Positions 1 to 7,799 of a DNA stretch of 64,000 nucleotides are shown in pieces. Position numbers and translations under genes: made by a program. Source of the DNA: Terriglobia bacterium. GTDB taxonomy: Bacteria > Acidobacteriota > Terriglobia > Terriglobales > Acidobacteriaceae. How positions within the stretch are numbered: position 1 is the stretch's first letter; every line of letters begins with the position of its first letter. Where the stretch lies: contig JAIQGK010000012.1 in assembly GCA_020072645.1 (NCBI GenBank), forward strand, positions 62,001 to 126,000, given 5' to 3'. Under the pieces are notes generated by a model. It saw only the letters and a list, made by a program, of their open reading frames with translations. It was not told the origin of the DNA and did no database searches.

Positions 1-94
1 ATGCGGAGGCCGTGAAAGCGCGGTTTCACGGTTCTTCGCCAAGACCCAGGCAATAAGAACGCAGTCAGTAAAAAAGTTTCTCTGGAGTTGGGCC

Positions 95-1093
95 ATGCTT
101 TCCGTTGTAGTTCCAATTTATAACGAAGAAGAAAACATTCCTGCTTTTCACACCGCGATACGCTCCGTGATGGAGGGTATGGAAGAGCACTGGGAGGTCA
201 TTTACGTTAACGATGGCAGCCGGGACAAGTCACTCTCACTGCTGGTAGAGATTCAACAGCGCGATCCGCGCGTAAGTGTGGTGGAGTTTTCGCGCAACTT
301 TGGCCATCAGGCGGCCCTCACCGCGGGACTCCAAGTTGCCAAGGGCGACGCCATTATGCTGATGGACGGCGACTTCCAGGATCCGCCGGAAGTCCTGCCT
401 CGCATGGTCAAAGCGTGGAAAGATGGCGCGAAAGTAGTCATTGCCGAGCGTTCTAGCCGCGCGGAAACCGGACTTCGCGGCAAGCTCTTTCCCCTGTTTT
501 ACAAAGTCATGGGCCTGATCTCGGATTTCCCCATCCCTCTGAATGCGGGGATTTTTGGCCTGCTGGACCGCCAGGCAGCCGATGCAATCAATAATCTTTC
601 AGAAGGAAACCGCTATCTTCCCGGGCTGCGCGCATGGGTGGGCTTTCCGACGGCAATCGTCTATTACGAGCGCGCCGGACGGGCCGCGGGCGAAGCCAAA
701 CAAACGCTTCCCAAGCTCTTCAAGTACGCCATGGATGCGATTTTCAGCTTCAGCTATAAGCCCTTGCGGCTGGGAATGGTCCTGGGCGGAATAGTGCTGG
801 CTTTTACGCTGTTTCTCTCTCTAGTGAATTTAGGCAATACCGTTTTCCATCTGAAATATTTCGGCATAATCCCGGGAGCGGGACACATTGGCACTCTTCT
901 CGCCATTCTATTTCTGGGAAGCGTCCAGCTCATTTGCACGGGATTGCTGGGTGAATACATCGGCCGGATCTATGATGAAGTCCGCCGCCGCCCGCTTTAT
1001 CTGGTTCATAAGCTTCATCAGTCAGAGGCAGAGGGCGTGCTGGTTTACAAGACGGAGAAAGTGCTGGCGGCAGTCCAGGATTCCGCAGCGTAA
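95..1093 (+). CDS. Polyprenyl-phosphate glycosyltransferase, GT2 family (GtrB/DPM1-like)
   Basis: Membrane-associated family 2 glycosyltransferase that should move a sugar from a nucleotide donor to a polyprenyl phosphate for cell-surface glycan work. The N-terminus (SVVVPIYNEEENI) is the GT-A nucleotide-binding start. The metal-binding DGD lies at residues 91-93 followed by FQDPP, and EFSRNFGHQAALTAG is characteristic of the DPM1/GtrB/ArnC group. Two hydrophobic helices (about 225-250 and 265-290) end the protein, as in GtrB-type enzymes. The ATG at 95 has GGAG seven bases upstream. The 332-residue length is normal. The sugar and acceptor cannot be read from sequence. It appears monocistronic, since a good terminator follows. 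Confidence 0.9.
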   Translation: MLSVVVPIYNEEENIPAFHTAIRSVMEGMEEHWEVIYVNDGSRDKSLSLLVEIQQRDPRVSVVEFSRNFGHQAALTAGLQVAKGDAIMLMDGDFQDPPEVLPRMVKAWKDGAKVVIAERSSRAETGLRGKLFPLFYKVMGLISDFPIPLNAGIFGLLDRQAADAINNLSEGNRYLPGLRAWVGFPTAIVYYERAGRAAGEAKQTLPKLFKYAMDAIFSFSYKPLRLGMVLGGIVLAFTLFLSLVNLGNTVFHLKYFGIIPGAGHIGTLLAILFLGSVQLICTGLLGEYIGRIYDEVRRRPLYLVHKLHQSEAEGVLVYKTEKVLAAVQDSAA

Positions 1094-1130
1094 AGCGATA
1101 TATAGGTTTCTTCCAACATGTTTTGCACAA

Positions 1131-1159
1131 GCCGCCTCACGTCACGTGGGGCGGTTTTT
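1131..1159 (+). terminator. Rho-independent terminator after the GT2 gene
   Basis: A nine-pair stem (CCGCCTCAC at 1132-1140 with GTGGGGCGG at 1146-1154, one G-T pair) closes a five-base loop and is followed directly by TTTTT. It lies about 40 bases after the glycosyltransferase stop codon. Confidence 0.85.
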
Positions 1160-1294
1160 CATTGGAAACTTACTTAGTCCCTTTCCGTCATTTTCAGCTT
1201 CAGCCGCATTTTCAGGGGCTCTCCTCATGTTTCTCAATCGTAGTACTAAGCTAAGCGTCAAATCCTACCTAATTAAGTAGTCTCCTGATACATC

Positions 1295-1320
1295 CAGAGT
1301 AGATGCAGCCGTAACCTCTG
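1295..1320 (+). repeat. 26-nt leader element, copy 1
   Basis: This element matches 2578-2603 at 19 of 26 positions, including the first 12 bases (CAGAGTAGATGC). Its ends are complementary (CAGAG...CTCTG), so it could fold as a hairpin. It lies 40 bases before the GTG of a gene whose paralogue carries the second copy at a similar distance. Function unknown. Confidence 0.35.
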
Positions 1321-1360
1321 CTCCTCAAGCCAAGCACCCTAGCTCTGAAGGAGTACGGCA

Positions 1361-2371
1361 GTGAAAAACGCTATTCGGTTATTGATTGCGACCCTGACTC
1401 TGGCCACCGCATCCTTCGCGGGAGTCACGGTAAGTTCCCCCGCAGCTGGATCCACTTCAGGATCCCCGGTCCACTTCGTCGCCTCGGCAACATCGGCAAA
1501 TCCGATCACCGCCATGAGGATTTACGTGGACAACATCAGCGTTTATTTGATTTCGGCAAGCAAGCTTGACACATTCGTAACTATTGCGGCCGGTGGCCAC
1601 AGTGTTGTGGTCCAAGCCTGGGACTCAACTGGCGCCGTCTTCAAGGCGCCGCTGAGCCTGACCGTAAGCGGTACGACCCCCAGCCCGACTCCCACTCCAA
1701 CTCCAGCGGCCTTCCCCGCGCCCCCTTCAACCGCCGTGGTCAAAAGCAATATAGACCAGATGACAGGCTGGGCCAGTTGTACCGTATGCGCCGGCGCAAA
1801 TGCCAATGGTCCCGTGGCGACCTATTCCATGGTGGAAAACCAGGTGTCTCCTTCCCTCGACGGCGCGTCCGCCAAATTCAGTATCAGTGGCACCACGCCT
1901 TACTCTGACGCTCTCTGGTGGAAACAGCTTGGAGCTGCCGACGGCGCCACCCATCTTAAGTACGACGTGGCTTTCTACATCACCAATCCGGGCGTGTCGC
2001 AGGCCCTAGAGTTTGATAACAATCAGTCCAACGCTGTGCATAAGTTCATCTATGGCACGCAGTGCAACATCAAGGGCGGCCACTGGGACGTCTGGGGCAA
2101 CGCAGCCGGCAACTGGATTTCAACCGGGATTGCCTGTTCTGCTCCGACGGCTTTTGTGTGGCACCACCTTACATGGGAATTTCAGCGGACATCCACCAAC
2201 GTGATCTTCGTCGGCTTTACTTATGATGGCGTCACTCATTACGTGAACCGTAGTTATCCGGCACGTGCCTCTAGTGTCCATGAAATGAATGTGGCCTTCC
2301 AAATGGACGGAGACTCCGCCATGCACGCCTATTCCACGTGGCTGGACAAAGTCACTCTCACCTATTGGTAG
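1361..2371 (+). CDS. Secreted protein: Ig-like domain, Pro-Thr linker, Trp/Cys-rich C-terminal domain
   Basis: I do not recognise a named function. A signal peptide (about residues 1-20, ending ATASFA) leads into an Ig-like domain (about 21-105) with the pattern SPAAGS...ITAMRIYVD...AAGGHSVVVQAWDSTG. A TPSPTPTPTP linker follows, then a domain of about 215 residues. That domain recurs in the next gene, with four conserved cysteines (a CxxC pair near its start, GTQCNI, and GIACS) and an ending WLDKVTLTYW. The HHLTWEF...DGVTHYVNRSY pattern recalls concanavalin-like jelly-roll domains, which is inference only. The start is GTG with AAGGAG seven bases upstream. A carbohydrate-binding or surface role is possible but unproved. 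Confidence 0.8.
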   Translation: MKNAIRLLIATLTLATASFAGVTVSSPAAGSTSGSPVHFVASATSANPITAMRIYVDNISVYLISASKLDTFVTIAAGGHSVVVQAWDSTGAVFKAPLSLTVSGTTPSPTPTPTPAAFPAPPSTAVVKSNIDQMTGWASCTVCAGANANGPVATYSMVENQVSPSLDGASAKFSISGTTPYSDALWWKQLGAADGATHLKYDVAFYITNPGVSQALEFDNNQSNAVHKFIYGTQCNIKGGHWDVWGNAAGNWISTGIACSAPTAFVWHHLTWEFQRTSTNVIFVGFTYDGVTHYVNRSYPARASSVHEMNVAFQMDGDSAMHAYSTWLDKVTLTYW

Positions 2372-2462
2372 TGCTCTAGCAGTGTTAAGGCTGTTCAGTT
2401 CAGAGGGAACTCACCTCAAAAACTGTGGAGAATGTGAAGAACGATTAACATTCATGAACACG

Positions 2463-2497
2463 AAAAGGAGCGGATTTGGTTCCGCTCCTTTTGCTTT
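2463..2497 (+). terminator. Strong hairpin terminator between the two secreted paralogues
   Basis: A perfect 12-pair stem (AAAAGGAGCGGA at 2463-2474 with TCCGCTCCTTTT at 2481-2492) has a six-base loop. The right arm ends in TTTT and is followed by GCTTTT. It should stop transcription from the upstream secreted-protein gene, so the second copy probably has its own promoter in 2500-2640. Confidence 0.8.
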
Positions 2498-2577
2498 TGG
2501 GAACTAAGTAGCCGCCGTAATCACCTAGTAGTTCGCGATTTTTGGTTTCTCGCGCGGCAGCCTGAAAAGGGTTGAAG

Positions 2578-2603
2578 CAGAGTAGATGCGTCGTTACTCT
2601 CAG
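2578..2603 (+). repeat. 26-nt leader element, copy 2
   Basis: Second copy of the element at 1295-1320, with the first 12 bases identical. In this copy AGAGTA pairs with TACTCT across an eight-base gap. It lies about 50 bases before the start of the paralogous gene. Both copies precede members of the same family, so shared ancestry of the promoter/leader or a regulatory role are both possible. Confidence 0.35.
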
Positions 2604-2653
2604 TTTCGCCGTTGGAAATGGCGGCAAACAAATCCCCTGGAGTAAAAGTAGTG

Positions 2654-3373
2654 ATGGTAAAGAAAACAACCAAAAGCGTTTCCATTCTCGTAGTTGTACT
2701 GTTCCTTTTGGCGGCCGCTTCGCTTCGTTCATCCGCCCAGACAGTCAAGAGTCAGATCCAGAGAATGACTGGATGGCAAGCCTGTGTGGCCTGTGCCGGC
2801 GCCAACGCCGCAGGTCCGGGAGCCTCCATTTATACAGCGACTACCTCATCGCCCTCCATGAGCGGCGTATCCAGAGTTTTCTCTATATCCAGCAGCAACC
2901 CCTATGCCGATGCATTGTGGTGGAAGCAGCTTGGCGCCGCTAATGGCGCTTACAACCTTAAGTACGACGTCTACTTCTACCTGACTGCGCCTCAGAACGC
3001 CCAGGCGCTCGAATTTGACAGCAACCAAGCCAACGGGCACCGGCGCTGGATCTTCGGTACGCAGTGCAACATCGCCGCCGGCCAATGGGACGTTTGGGGC
3101 AATGCCAATGGCAACTGGATTCACACCGGCATCCACTGCTCCATGCCCACGGCCTACAAATGGCATCATCTGACCTGGGAATTCAAGCGCAACGGCAACT
3201 ATGTGGATTACATCGCTCTCACGATTGACGGCGTAAAGCATTACGTCAACCGCAATTACACCTCGAGAGCTTCCAGCGTGAATGAGTTGAATGTGGCGGT
3301 CCAGCTGGATTTGAAAGGCAACCACGCGGCCTACAAGGAATGGCTCGATAACGTAAAGCTCACCTATTGGTAA
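2654..3373 (+). CDS. Secreted paralogue of the Trp/Cys-rich C-terminal domain protein
   Basis: About 240 residues: a signal peptide (MVKKTTKSVSILVVV...SAQT) joined directly to the C-terminal domain of the gene at 1361, without its Ig domain and Pro-Thr linker. Similarity is high across the domain (ALWWKQLGAA, LKYDV, GTQCNI, WDVWGN, WHHLTWEF, YVNR-Y, WLDNVKLTYW), and the four cysteines are kept. I prefer ATG 2654 (or GTG 2651) to the in-frame codons at 2612 and 2618, because it puts the positive signal-peptide start first and GGAG lies at 2639-2642. Function unknown. It looks like a tandem duplicate that gained or lost the Ig-linker module. Confidence 0.8.
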   Translation: MVKKTTKSVSILVVVLFLLAAASLRSSAQTVKSQIQRMTGWQACVACAGANAAGPGASIYTATTSSPSMSGVSRVFSISSSNPYADALWWKQLGAANGAYNLKYDVYFYLTAPQNAQALEFDSNQANGHRRWIFGTQCNIAAGQWDVWGNANGNWIHTGIHCSMPTAYKWHHLTWEFKRNGNYVDYIALTIDGVKHYVNRNYTSRASSVNELNVAVQLDLKGNHAAYKEWLDNVKLTYW

Positions 3374-3395
3374 CCGGTTTGTTCCTGTCGGCTCT

Positions 3396-3426
3396 GCTCC
3401 CGGGTTTCAGGCCCGGGAGCTTTTTT
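3396..3426 (+). terminator. Rho-independent terminator upstream of recA
   Basis: A perfect nine-pair stem (GCTCCCGGG at 3396-3404 with CCCGGGAGC at 3412-3420) has a seven-base loop and is followed by six T. It ends the secreted-protein transcript and isolates recA, whose own promoter must lie in 3427-3560. Confidence 0.9.
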
Positions 3427-3572
3427 ACGTCCGATAAAAATTCCGGTTCCCTTTTTATTCGCTGCATGATAGAAATATAGAAGCGCGCCCCCGCAGCAAG
3501 GGAAAATCCACCAGCGTCGCTGAAATGCAAAGGCTCTCTTCCTTTTTAGGAAATGCCGCATGGAGAGAATGA

Positions 3573-4655
3573 ATGGCCGATGAAAGACAGGAAAAAACCA
3601 GGGCGATAGATCTTGCGCTCTCTCAAATCGAAAAGCAGTTTGGCAAAGGTTCCATCATGAGGTTGGGGAGCAAGGAAGCTATTGTCCCCATCGCGGTGAT
3701 CTCTACCGGCTCCATCTCATTTGACGCCGCCCTTGGTGTAGGCGGCTTTCCCCGCGGACGCGTGGTTGAGATTTTTGGCCCGGAATCCAGCGGCAAGACG
3801 ACCGTCGCCCTGCAGGTGATCGCCGAAGCGCAAAAGACAGGCGGCATGGCGGCCTTTGTGGATGCCGAACACGCTCTCGATCCCATTTATGCCCGCAAGC
3901 TCGGCGTGGATGTCGACAACTTGCTGGTGGCCCAGCCGGACTATGGGGAACAGGCGCTGGAAATCGCCGAAGCGCTGGTCCGTTCCAACGCCATTGATGT
4001 GCTGGTGGTCGATTCCGTGGCTGCTCTGGTACCCAAAGCCGAACTGGAAGGCGAAATGGGAGATAGCCACATGGGTCTGCAGGCCCGTTTGATGTCACAG
4101 GCGCTCCGCAAGCTGACTGGAATCGTTTCCAAGTCGCGCACCTGCCTGATCTTCATCAACCAGATCCGCGAGAAGATCGGCGTGATGTTCGGCAATCCTG
4201 AGACAACTACGGGCGGCCGCGCACTCAAGTTTTATTCGTCCGTACGTGTCGATATCCGCCGCATCGGCGCCATCAAGGATGGTGATGCGGTGGTTGGCAA
4301 CCGGACCAAAATCAAAGTCGTGAAAAATAAGACGGCGGCCCCCTTCCGTGAAGCCGAATTTGACATCATGTATGGCGAAGGCATCTCCCGCGAAGGCGAC
4401 TTGCTTGATCTGGGCGTGGCCAAGGAACTCGTGGAGAAATCCGGGGCCTGGTTCAGCTATAAAGGGGAACGCATTGGCCAGGGACGCGAGAACGTGAAGC
4501 AGTTCCTGAAAGACAATAAAGACATGATGGCAAAGCTGGAGGCTGAATTGAGGAAAGAGCTGGGCTTGCATATCGTGGCGCAGGAGCCACCAGCGCCTTC
4601 AGTCGAGCAGAAGCAGGCTGCCGCAGCTCACGCAAAGATGCCGGCAAGACGATAA
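3573..4655 (+). CDS. recA: Recombinase RecA
   Basis: Cytoplasmic RecA. It polymerises on single-stranded DNA with ATP, drives homologous strand exchange and activates LexA-type self-cleavage. The 360-residue length is normal. The Walker A motif GPESSGKTT is at 69-77, the VVDSVAAL Walker B strand and the DNA-binding loops ([36 protein letters not shown]) are all present, and the variable tail is Ala/Gln/Lys-rich. The ATG at 3573 has GGAGAG about five bases upstream. No recX follows; the next gene is an unrelated hydrolase. I could not see a convincing LexA operator in the 150 bases upstream. Confidence 0.99.
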   Translation: MADERQEKTRAIDLALSQIEKQFGKGSIMRLGSKEAIVPIAVISTGSISFDAALGVGGFPRGRVVEIFGPESSGKTTVALQVIAEAQKTGGMAAFVDAEHALDPIYARKLGVDVDNLLVAQPDYGEQALEIAEALVRSNAIDVLVVDSVAALVPKAELEGEMGDSHMGLQARLMSQALRKLTGIVSKSRTCLIFINQIREKIGVMFGNPETTTGGRALKFYSSVRVDIRRIGAIKDGDAVVGNRTKIKVVKNKTAAPFREAEFDIMYGEGISREGDLLDLGVAKELVEKSGAWFSYKGERIGQGRENVKQFLKDNKDMMAKLEAELRKELGLHIVAQEPPAPSVEQKQAAAAHAKMPARR

Positions 4656-4739
4656 GTTTTTTGCCCGCAAACGGCAACATGGATTAAAGAGATACTTTGA
4701 GGGGCGCGGGTCTTTGTAAAGACCAGCTATGGTCTGCCA

Positions 4740-5564
4740 GTGAAAAAGCTTCTTATTCGGATGCTGCTGATCCTTGCTGCTTTATACATCGGACTCGCGC
4801 TGTTCGCGTTTTTTCTCTCGGACAGCATGATCTTCCTGCCACACCCTTCTTCTTACAAGGATTCGGCGGAGATCATAAAGATCACCACGGCCAGCGGAAA
4901 GAAAATTTCCGCTGTCTATCTTCCCAATCCTTCCGCCAAATTCACTCTGCTGGTAAGCCATGGCAATGCTGAAGACCTGGGAGACGACAAGTACTGGCTG
5001 GACGGCTTGCGGCACGCAGGCTTCAGCGTCTTTGCTTATGACTATGAAGGGTACGGCACCAGCGAAGGCAAACCGACTGAGAAGGCCTGTTATGAAGATT
5101 CAGCCGCCGCTTACGAGTTTCTGGCCGTCGATCTCAAGACGCCTCCCGACAGGATCATTATCTTTGGCAGATCAGTAGGCGCAGGCCCTGCGGCCTACAT
5201 TGCGGCGAAAAGACCTTCAGCAGGAGTGATCCTGCAAAGCCCATTTGTCTCAGCCTTTCGCGTGCTTACCCGGATCCCTCTGCTGCCGTTCGATAAATTT
5301 CCCAACTACAAATACGTGCGCCACATTCACAGCCCGATCCTGGTCATGCATAGTCATGCGGACTCAGTGATTCCCTTCTGGCATGGACAAAAGTTATTCG
5401 ACTTGGCCAACCAGCCAAAACAATCATTCTGGGCACAGAATGCTGATCACAACGATATGGATCTAGCCAAAGGCTATATGGAGGCTATCCAGTTTTTGGC
5501 AGCGACCTTAGAGAAGGCGGAGCCTGCATCTCCGCCGCCGCTGCCTGCTCCCAAGGTGCCGTGA
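4740..5564 (+). CDS. Membrane-anchored alpha/beta hydrolase (ABHD13/17-like)
   Basis: A serine hydrolase of the alpha/beta fold tethered by an N-terminal helix (about residues 4-26). The oxyanion-hole HGN is in VSHGNAED (about 74-76), the nucleophile elbow is GRSVGAG with Ser145, the acid is probably Asp208 (HSHADSV), and the base is His237 (NADHNDM). This arrangement matches the Bem46/ABHD13/ABHD17 group of esterases or thioesterases. The natural substrate is unknown. The GTG start at 4740 has no clear Shine-Dalgarno. It faces the phosphoesterase gene across only 17 bases, with no obvious terminator between them. Confidence 0.85.
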   Translation: MKKLLIRMLLILAALYIGLALFAFFLSDSMIFLPHPSSYKDSAEIIKITTASGKKISAVYLPNPSAKFTLLVSHGNAEDLGDDKYWLDGLRHAGFSVFAYDYEGYGTSEGKPTEKACYEDSAAAYEFLAVDLKTPPDRIIIFGRSVGAGPAAYIAAKRPSAGVILQSPFVSAFRVLTRIPLLPFDKFPNYKYVRHIHSPILVMHSHADSVIPFWHGQKLFDLANQPKQSFWAQNADHNDMDLAKGYMEAIQFLAATLEKAEPASPPPLPAPKVP

Positions 5565-5581
5565 AAGCAGCGTCTCGATAA

Positions 5582-7534
5582 CTACTGCATCGTCGCAGGA
5601 TGGCACGTTGATCCCACGCCCGGCGGGACTGGAATTCCCGTTGGAGGCGTTGCCCAGGGCTTGCCCGTGAAATCAAAGAAGTCGAGCAAGTTGGGCTGGA
5701 CAGCATCGCGATTCGTCAACGCCGGCAGACCAAAGCGCTCTTCCACAAAGTGAATCACGGCTGTGTGGTCCATCGCTGTATGCCCCACGTAATGACGGCG
5801 AGCAAACGGTGACACGATCATGTTGGGCACGCGGAACCCCAGTTGTGCGCCAAAGCCCTGATTTCCCGCCGCAGCTGCGTCAGCCGGATGCGCTCCCGGA
5901 CTGTCAGGCCGCAGATCGCAATGATTGGTATAAACGCCCGCGGTTGTGGGCTGGCAAGGCAGGAATCCGTCTGGATTTACCGCGATCGGCGCAATATCGC
6001 CTTCCAGATCGGCCAGAGCTGCGCTGGTGTTCTGATTCGTGTGGCCCGGGACCGGCGGCACGTGGTCATACGGCCCGCCGCCCTCGTCGAACGTGAAGAA
6101 CAATGCCGAATCTCCCCATGACGGACTCGACATCAGCGCGTTGATGATGTTTGAAATCTGGGCTTGGCCGGAAAGAATCGACTGGCCTGAACCCGGGTGC
6201 TCATCGCCATGACCGAAATTGGCTTCGATATAGGCAAATTGTGGCAGCGTATTGTTCTGCACATCAGTAAAGTACTGGCTGATAGGCGCGATGTGCGTGG
6301 AGTCAACTGTCAAAACTCCGGTGGAACTTCTGAAAATGTACTTGCCGCTGTAGGTGAAATACGTAAACGTGGTTGATGGAGCGCCATTGCTGTTGGTCGT
6401 GGAGTAATAAATTTTCCAGGAGATATTGTGTTGATCTAACAACTGGAAAATCGTGGTCCCTACGAGCTGAGGCGCGTGATCGTCAAATCCGGGATCGAAC
6501 ACGTAACCCTGTGACGTGCCTCCCGACATAGTGGCGAGCCGGTTCGGGATCGTTTTGCTCGCCACTGGCGAGAACCAGCGATCTGAAAGAGCGAACTGCG
6601 AGGCCATGAAGTAGTAGTAATTCAGTTCGTCTGTGCCGGTCGTGCTGGTGTCCTGGTAATAGGCCATCGCTCGTTGTCCCGCCAGATCGGTAAATGTCCC
6701 GCTGCCACTGCCGGATTTCGCAAATCCCTCTGCCGTGTGGACAAACCCATCCATCAGGATTGGCCGCGTGGTGGTGAAATCAAAGCGGCTCACATCACCA
6801 AAGCTTTCCAGCCAGGCAGAGCTCATATCGTCAAGGCAGGTGCTCGTGGTATGGAAGAGCGGGAAGACGGCGCCTTCATCGTTTTTGTTGAAAATCGTGG
6901 TGAGCTTGTCGTCAATGCCGTCCACATCGTATTCGCGTTGGTCGTCGCCGATGTTCCAGCCATGCGCCTTGCGATAGGGATTCAGCATTCCAAAGTAGGT
7001 ATCAAAGCTCCGGTTTTCCTGCAGTACAAAAATGATGTGATTAATAGATGCGATTCCCGGCCCCGGAGTCGGTGTAGGCGTTGCCGTGGGAGTTGGCGTT
7101 GGGCTCGGTGTTGGAGTCGCGGTTGGTGTAGGCGTAGGCGTTGGGCTGGGCGTTGGAGTCGGGGTCGGCGTGGGTGATGTAGCAACGGTAATGCTCTCTG
7201 AGGATGAAAAGAAAAATCCTGTGGAATCCCACGCGCGGATTACGATGGCATGCTTTCCTGCTGCCAGAGACAGCACGGCCGTGAGCGAAGCATTCGAGCT
7301 CTGGGCCTTCTTCACTGAATCGATATACATGATCATCGCTGTGACCGGATGCTCATTGTCCCGGGCGCCTGCGGAAAAAGTTACGGGAGAAGTCACCGTG
7401 GCTCCGCTGGCGGGAGAGCAGATCTTAACTGTTTTATCCACTGTGGGAGTGCAAACCGCAGATGCCGCGCTCACGGATGCGAGAAGGAAAGTTGCAGCCA
7501 GAAAACCGCGAAGAGAGATCACCCAGGGCCCCAT
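5582..7534 (-). CDS. Secreted phosphoesterase, phospholipase C/acid phosphatase family, with Ig-like domain
   Basis: A 650-residue exported enzyme of the alkaline-phosphatase-like superfamily (phospholipase C/AcpA type) expected to cleave phosphate esters outside the cell. It has a signal peptide (to about residue 26) and an Ig-like domain of the same type as in the gene at 1361 (SPASGATV...VTAM-MYID...LAAGKHAIVIRAWDSTG). A long Pro-Thr-Ala-Ser linker (about 112-157) precedes the catalytic domain, which opens with IFVLQENRSFDTYFG, the family signature around the metal-bound nucleophile. FTFDEGGGPYDHVPP and HTAVIHFVEERFG are further hallmarks. The choice between lipid and generic phosphate substrate cannot be made from sequence. 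Confidence 0.88.
   Translation of the reverse strand: MGPWVISLRGFLAATFLLASVSAASAVCTPTVDKTVKICSPASGATVTSPVTFSAGARDNEHPVTAMIMYIDSVKKAQSSNASLTAVLSLAAGKHAIVIRAWDSTGFFFSSSESITVATSPTPTPTPTPSPTPTPTPTATPTPSPTPTPTATPTPTPGPGIASINHIIFVLQENRSFDTYFGMLNPYRKAHGWNIGDDQREYDVDGIDDKLTTIFNKNDEGAVFPLFHTTSTCLDDMSSAWLESFGDVSRFDFTTTRPILMDGFVHTAEGFAKSGSGSGTFTDLAGQRAMAYYQDTSTTGTDELNYYYFMASQFALSDRWFSPVASKTIPNRLATMSGGTSQGYVFDPGFDDHAPQLVGTTIFQLLDQHNISWKIYYSTTNSNGAPSTTFTYFTYSGKYIFRSSTGVLTVDSTHIAPISQYFTDVQNNTLPQFAYIEANFGHGDEHPGSGQSILSGQAQISNIINALMSSPSWGDSALFFTFDEGGGPYDHVPPVPGHTNQNTSAALADLEGDIAPIAVNPDGFLPCQPTTAGVYTNHCDLRPDSPGAHPADAAAAGNQGFGAQLGFRVPNMIVSPFARRHYVGHTAMDHTAVIHFVEERFGLPALTNRDAVQPNLLDFFDFTGKPWATPPTGIPVPPGVGSTCHPATMQ
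7065..7174. repeat. Low-complexity tandem repeat encoding the Pro-Thr linker
   Basis: GT/GG-rich short tandem units (GGCGTTGG, GTCGGGGTC and variants on the plus strand) encode the TPTPTPSPTPTP linker of the phosphoesterase on the minus strand. Such tracts change length easily by slippage in multiples of six bases. Confidence 0.85.
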
Positions 7535-7799
7535 TTCAGAAAAACAAAAGAATAAGAATTCGCCGAATCAATTTCCCAGTACCAGGGTCCAACATCGGGC
7601 ACATTGCAGATTGACGTGTGACGCAGCTCTGCCTTCGCAGACCCCCAAATCGTTCCTTAAGGTAGGAGAGCACCGGCTGCCCGAGGGTTGTCCCCCGAAA
7701 ACTTCTTAAGTCAGGGTTAAGTTGGAGATTGCTTTCTGCACAGGGTAGAATGGCCGGAACGGGGGTAATGCGCAGCGAATCTCAGGGGAGACGTTAACC

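Noticed and set aside
12-29. GTGAAA/TTTCAC hairpin at the left edge as a terminator
   Set aside because: Six pairs with no T-run, and no gene end is visible in the window to match it.
7086-7709. Long Val-Gly-rich open frame opposite the phosphoesterase linker
   Set aside because: It is the reverse complement of the Pro-Thr repeat; open frames arise there by composition alone.
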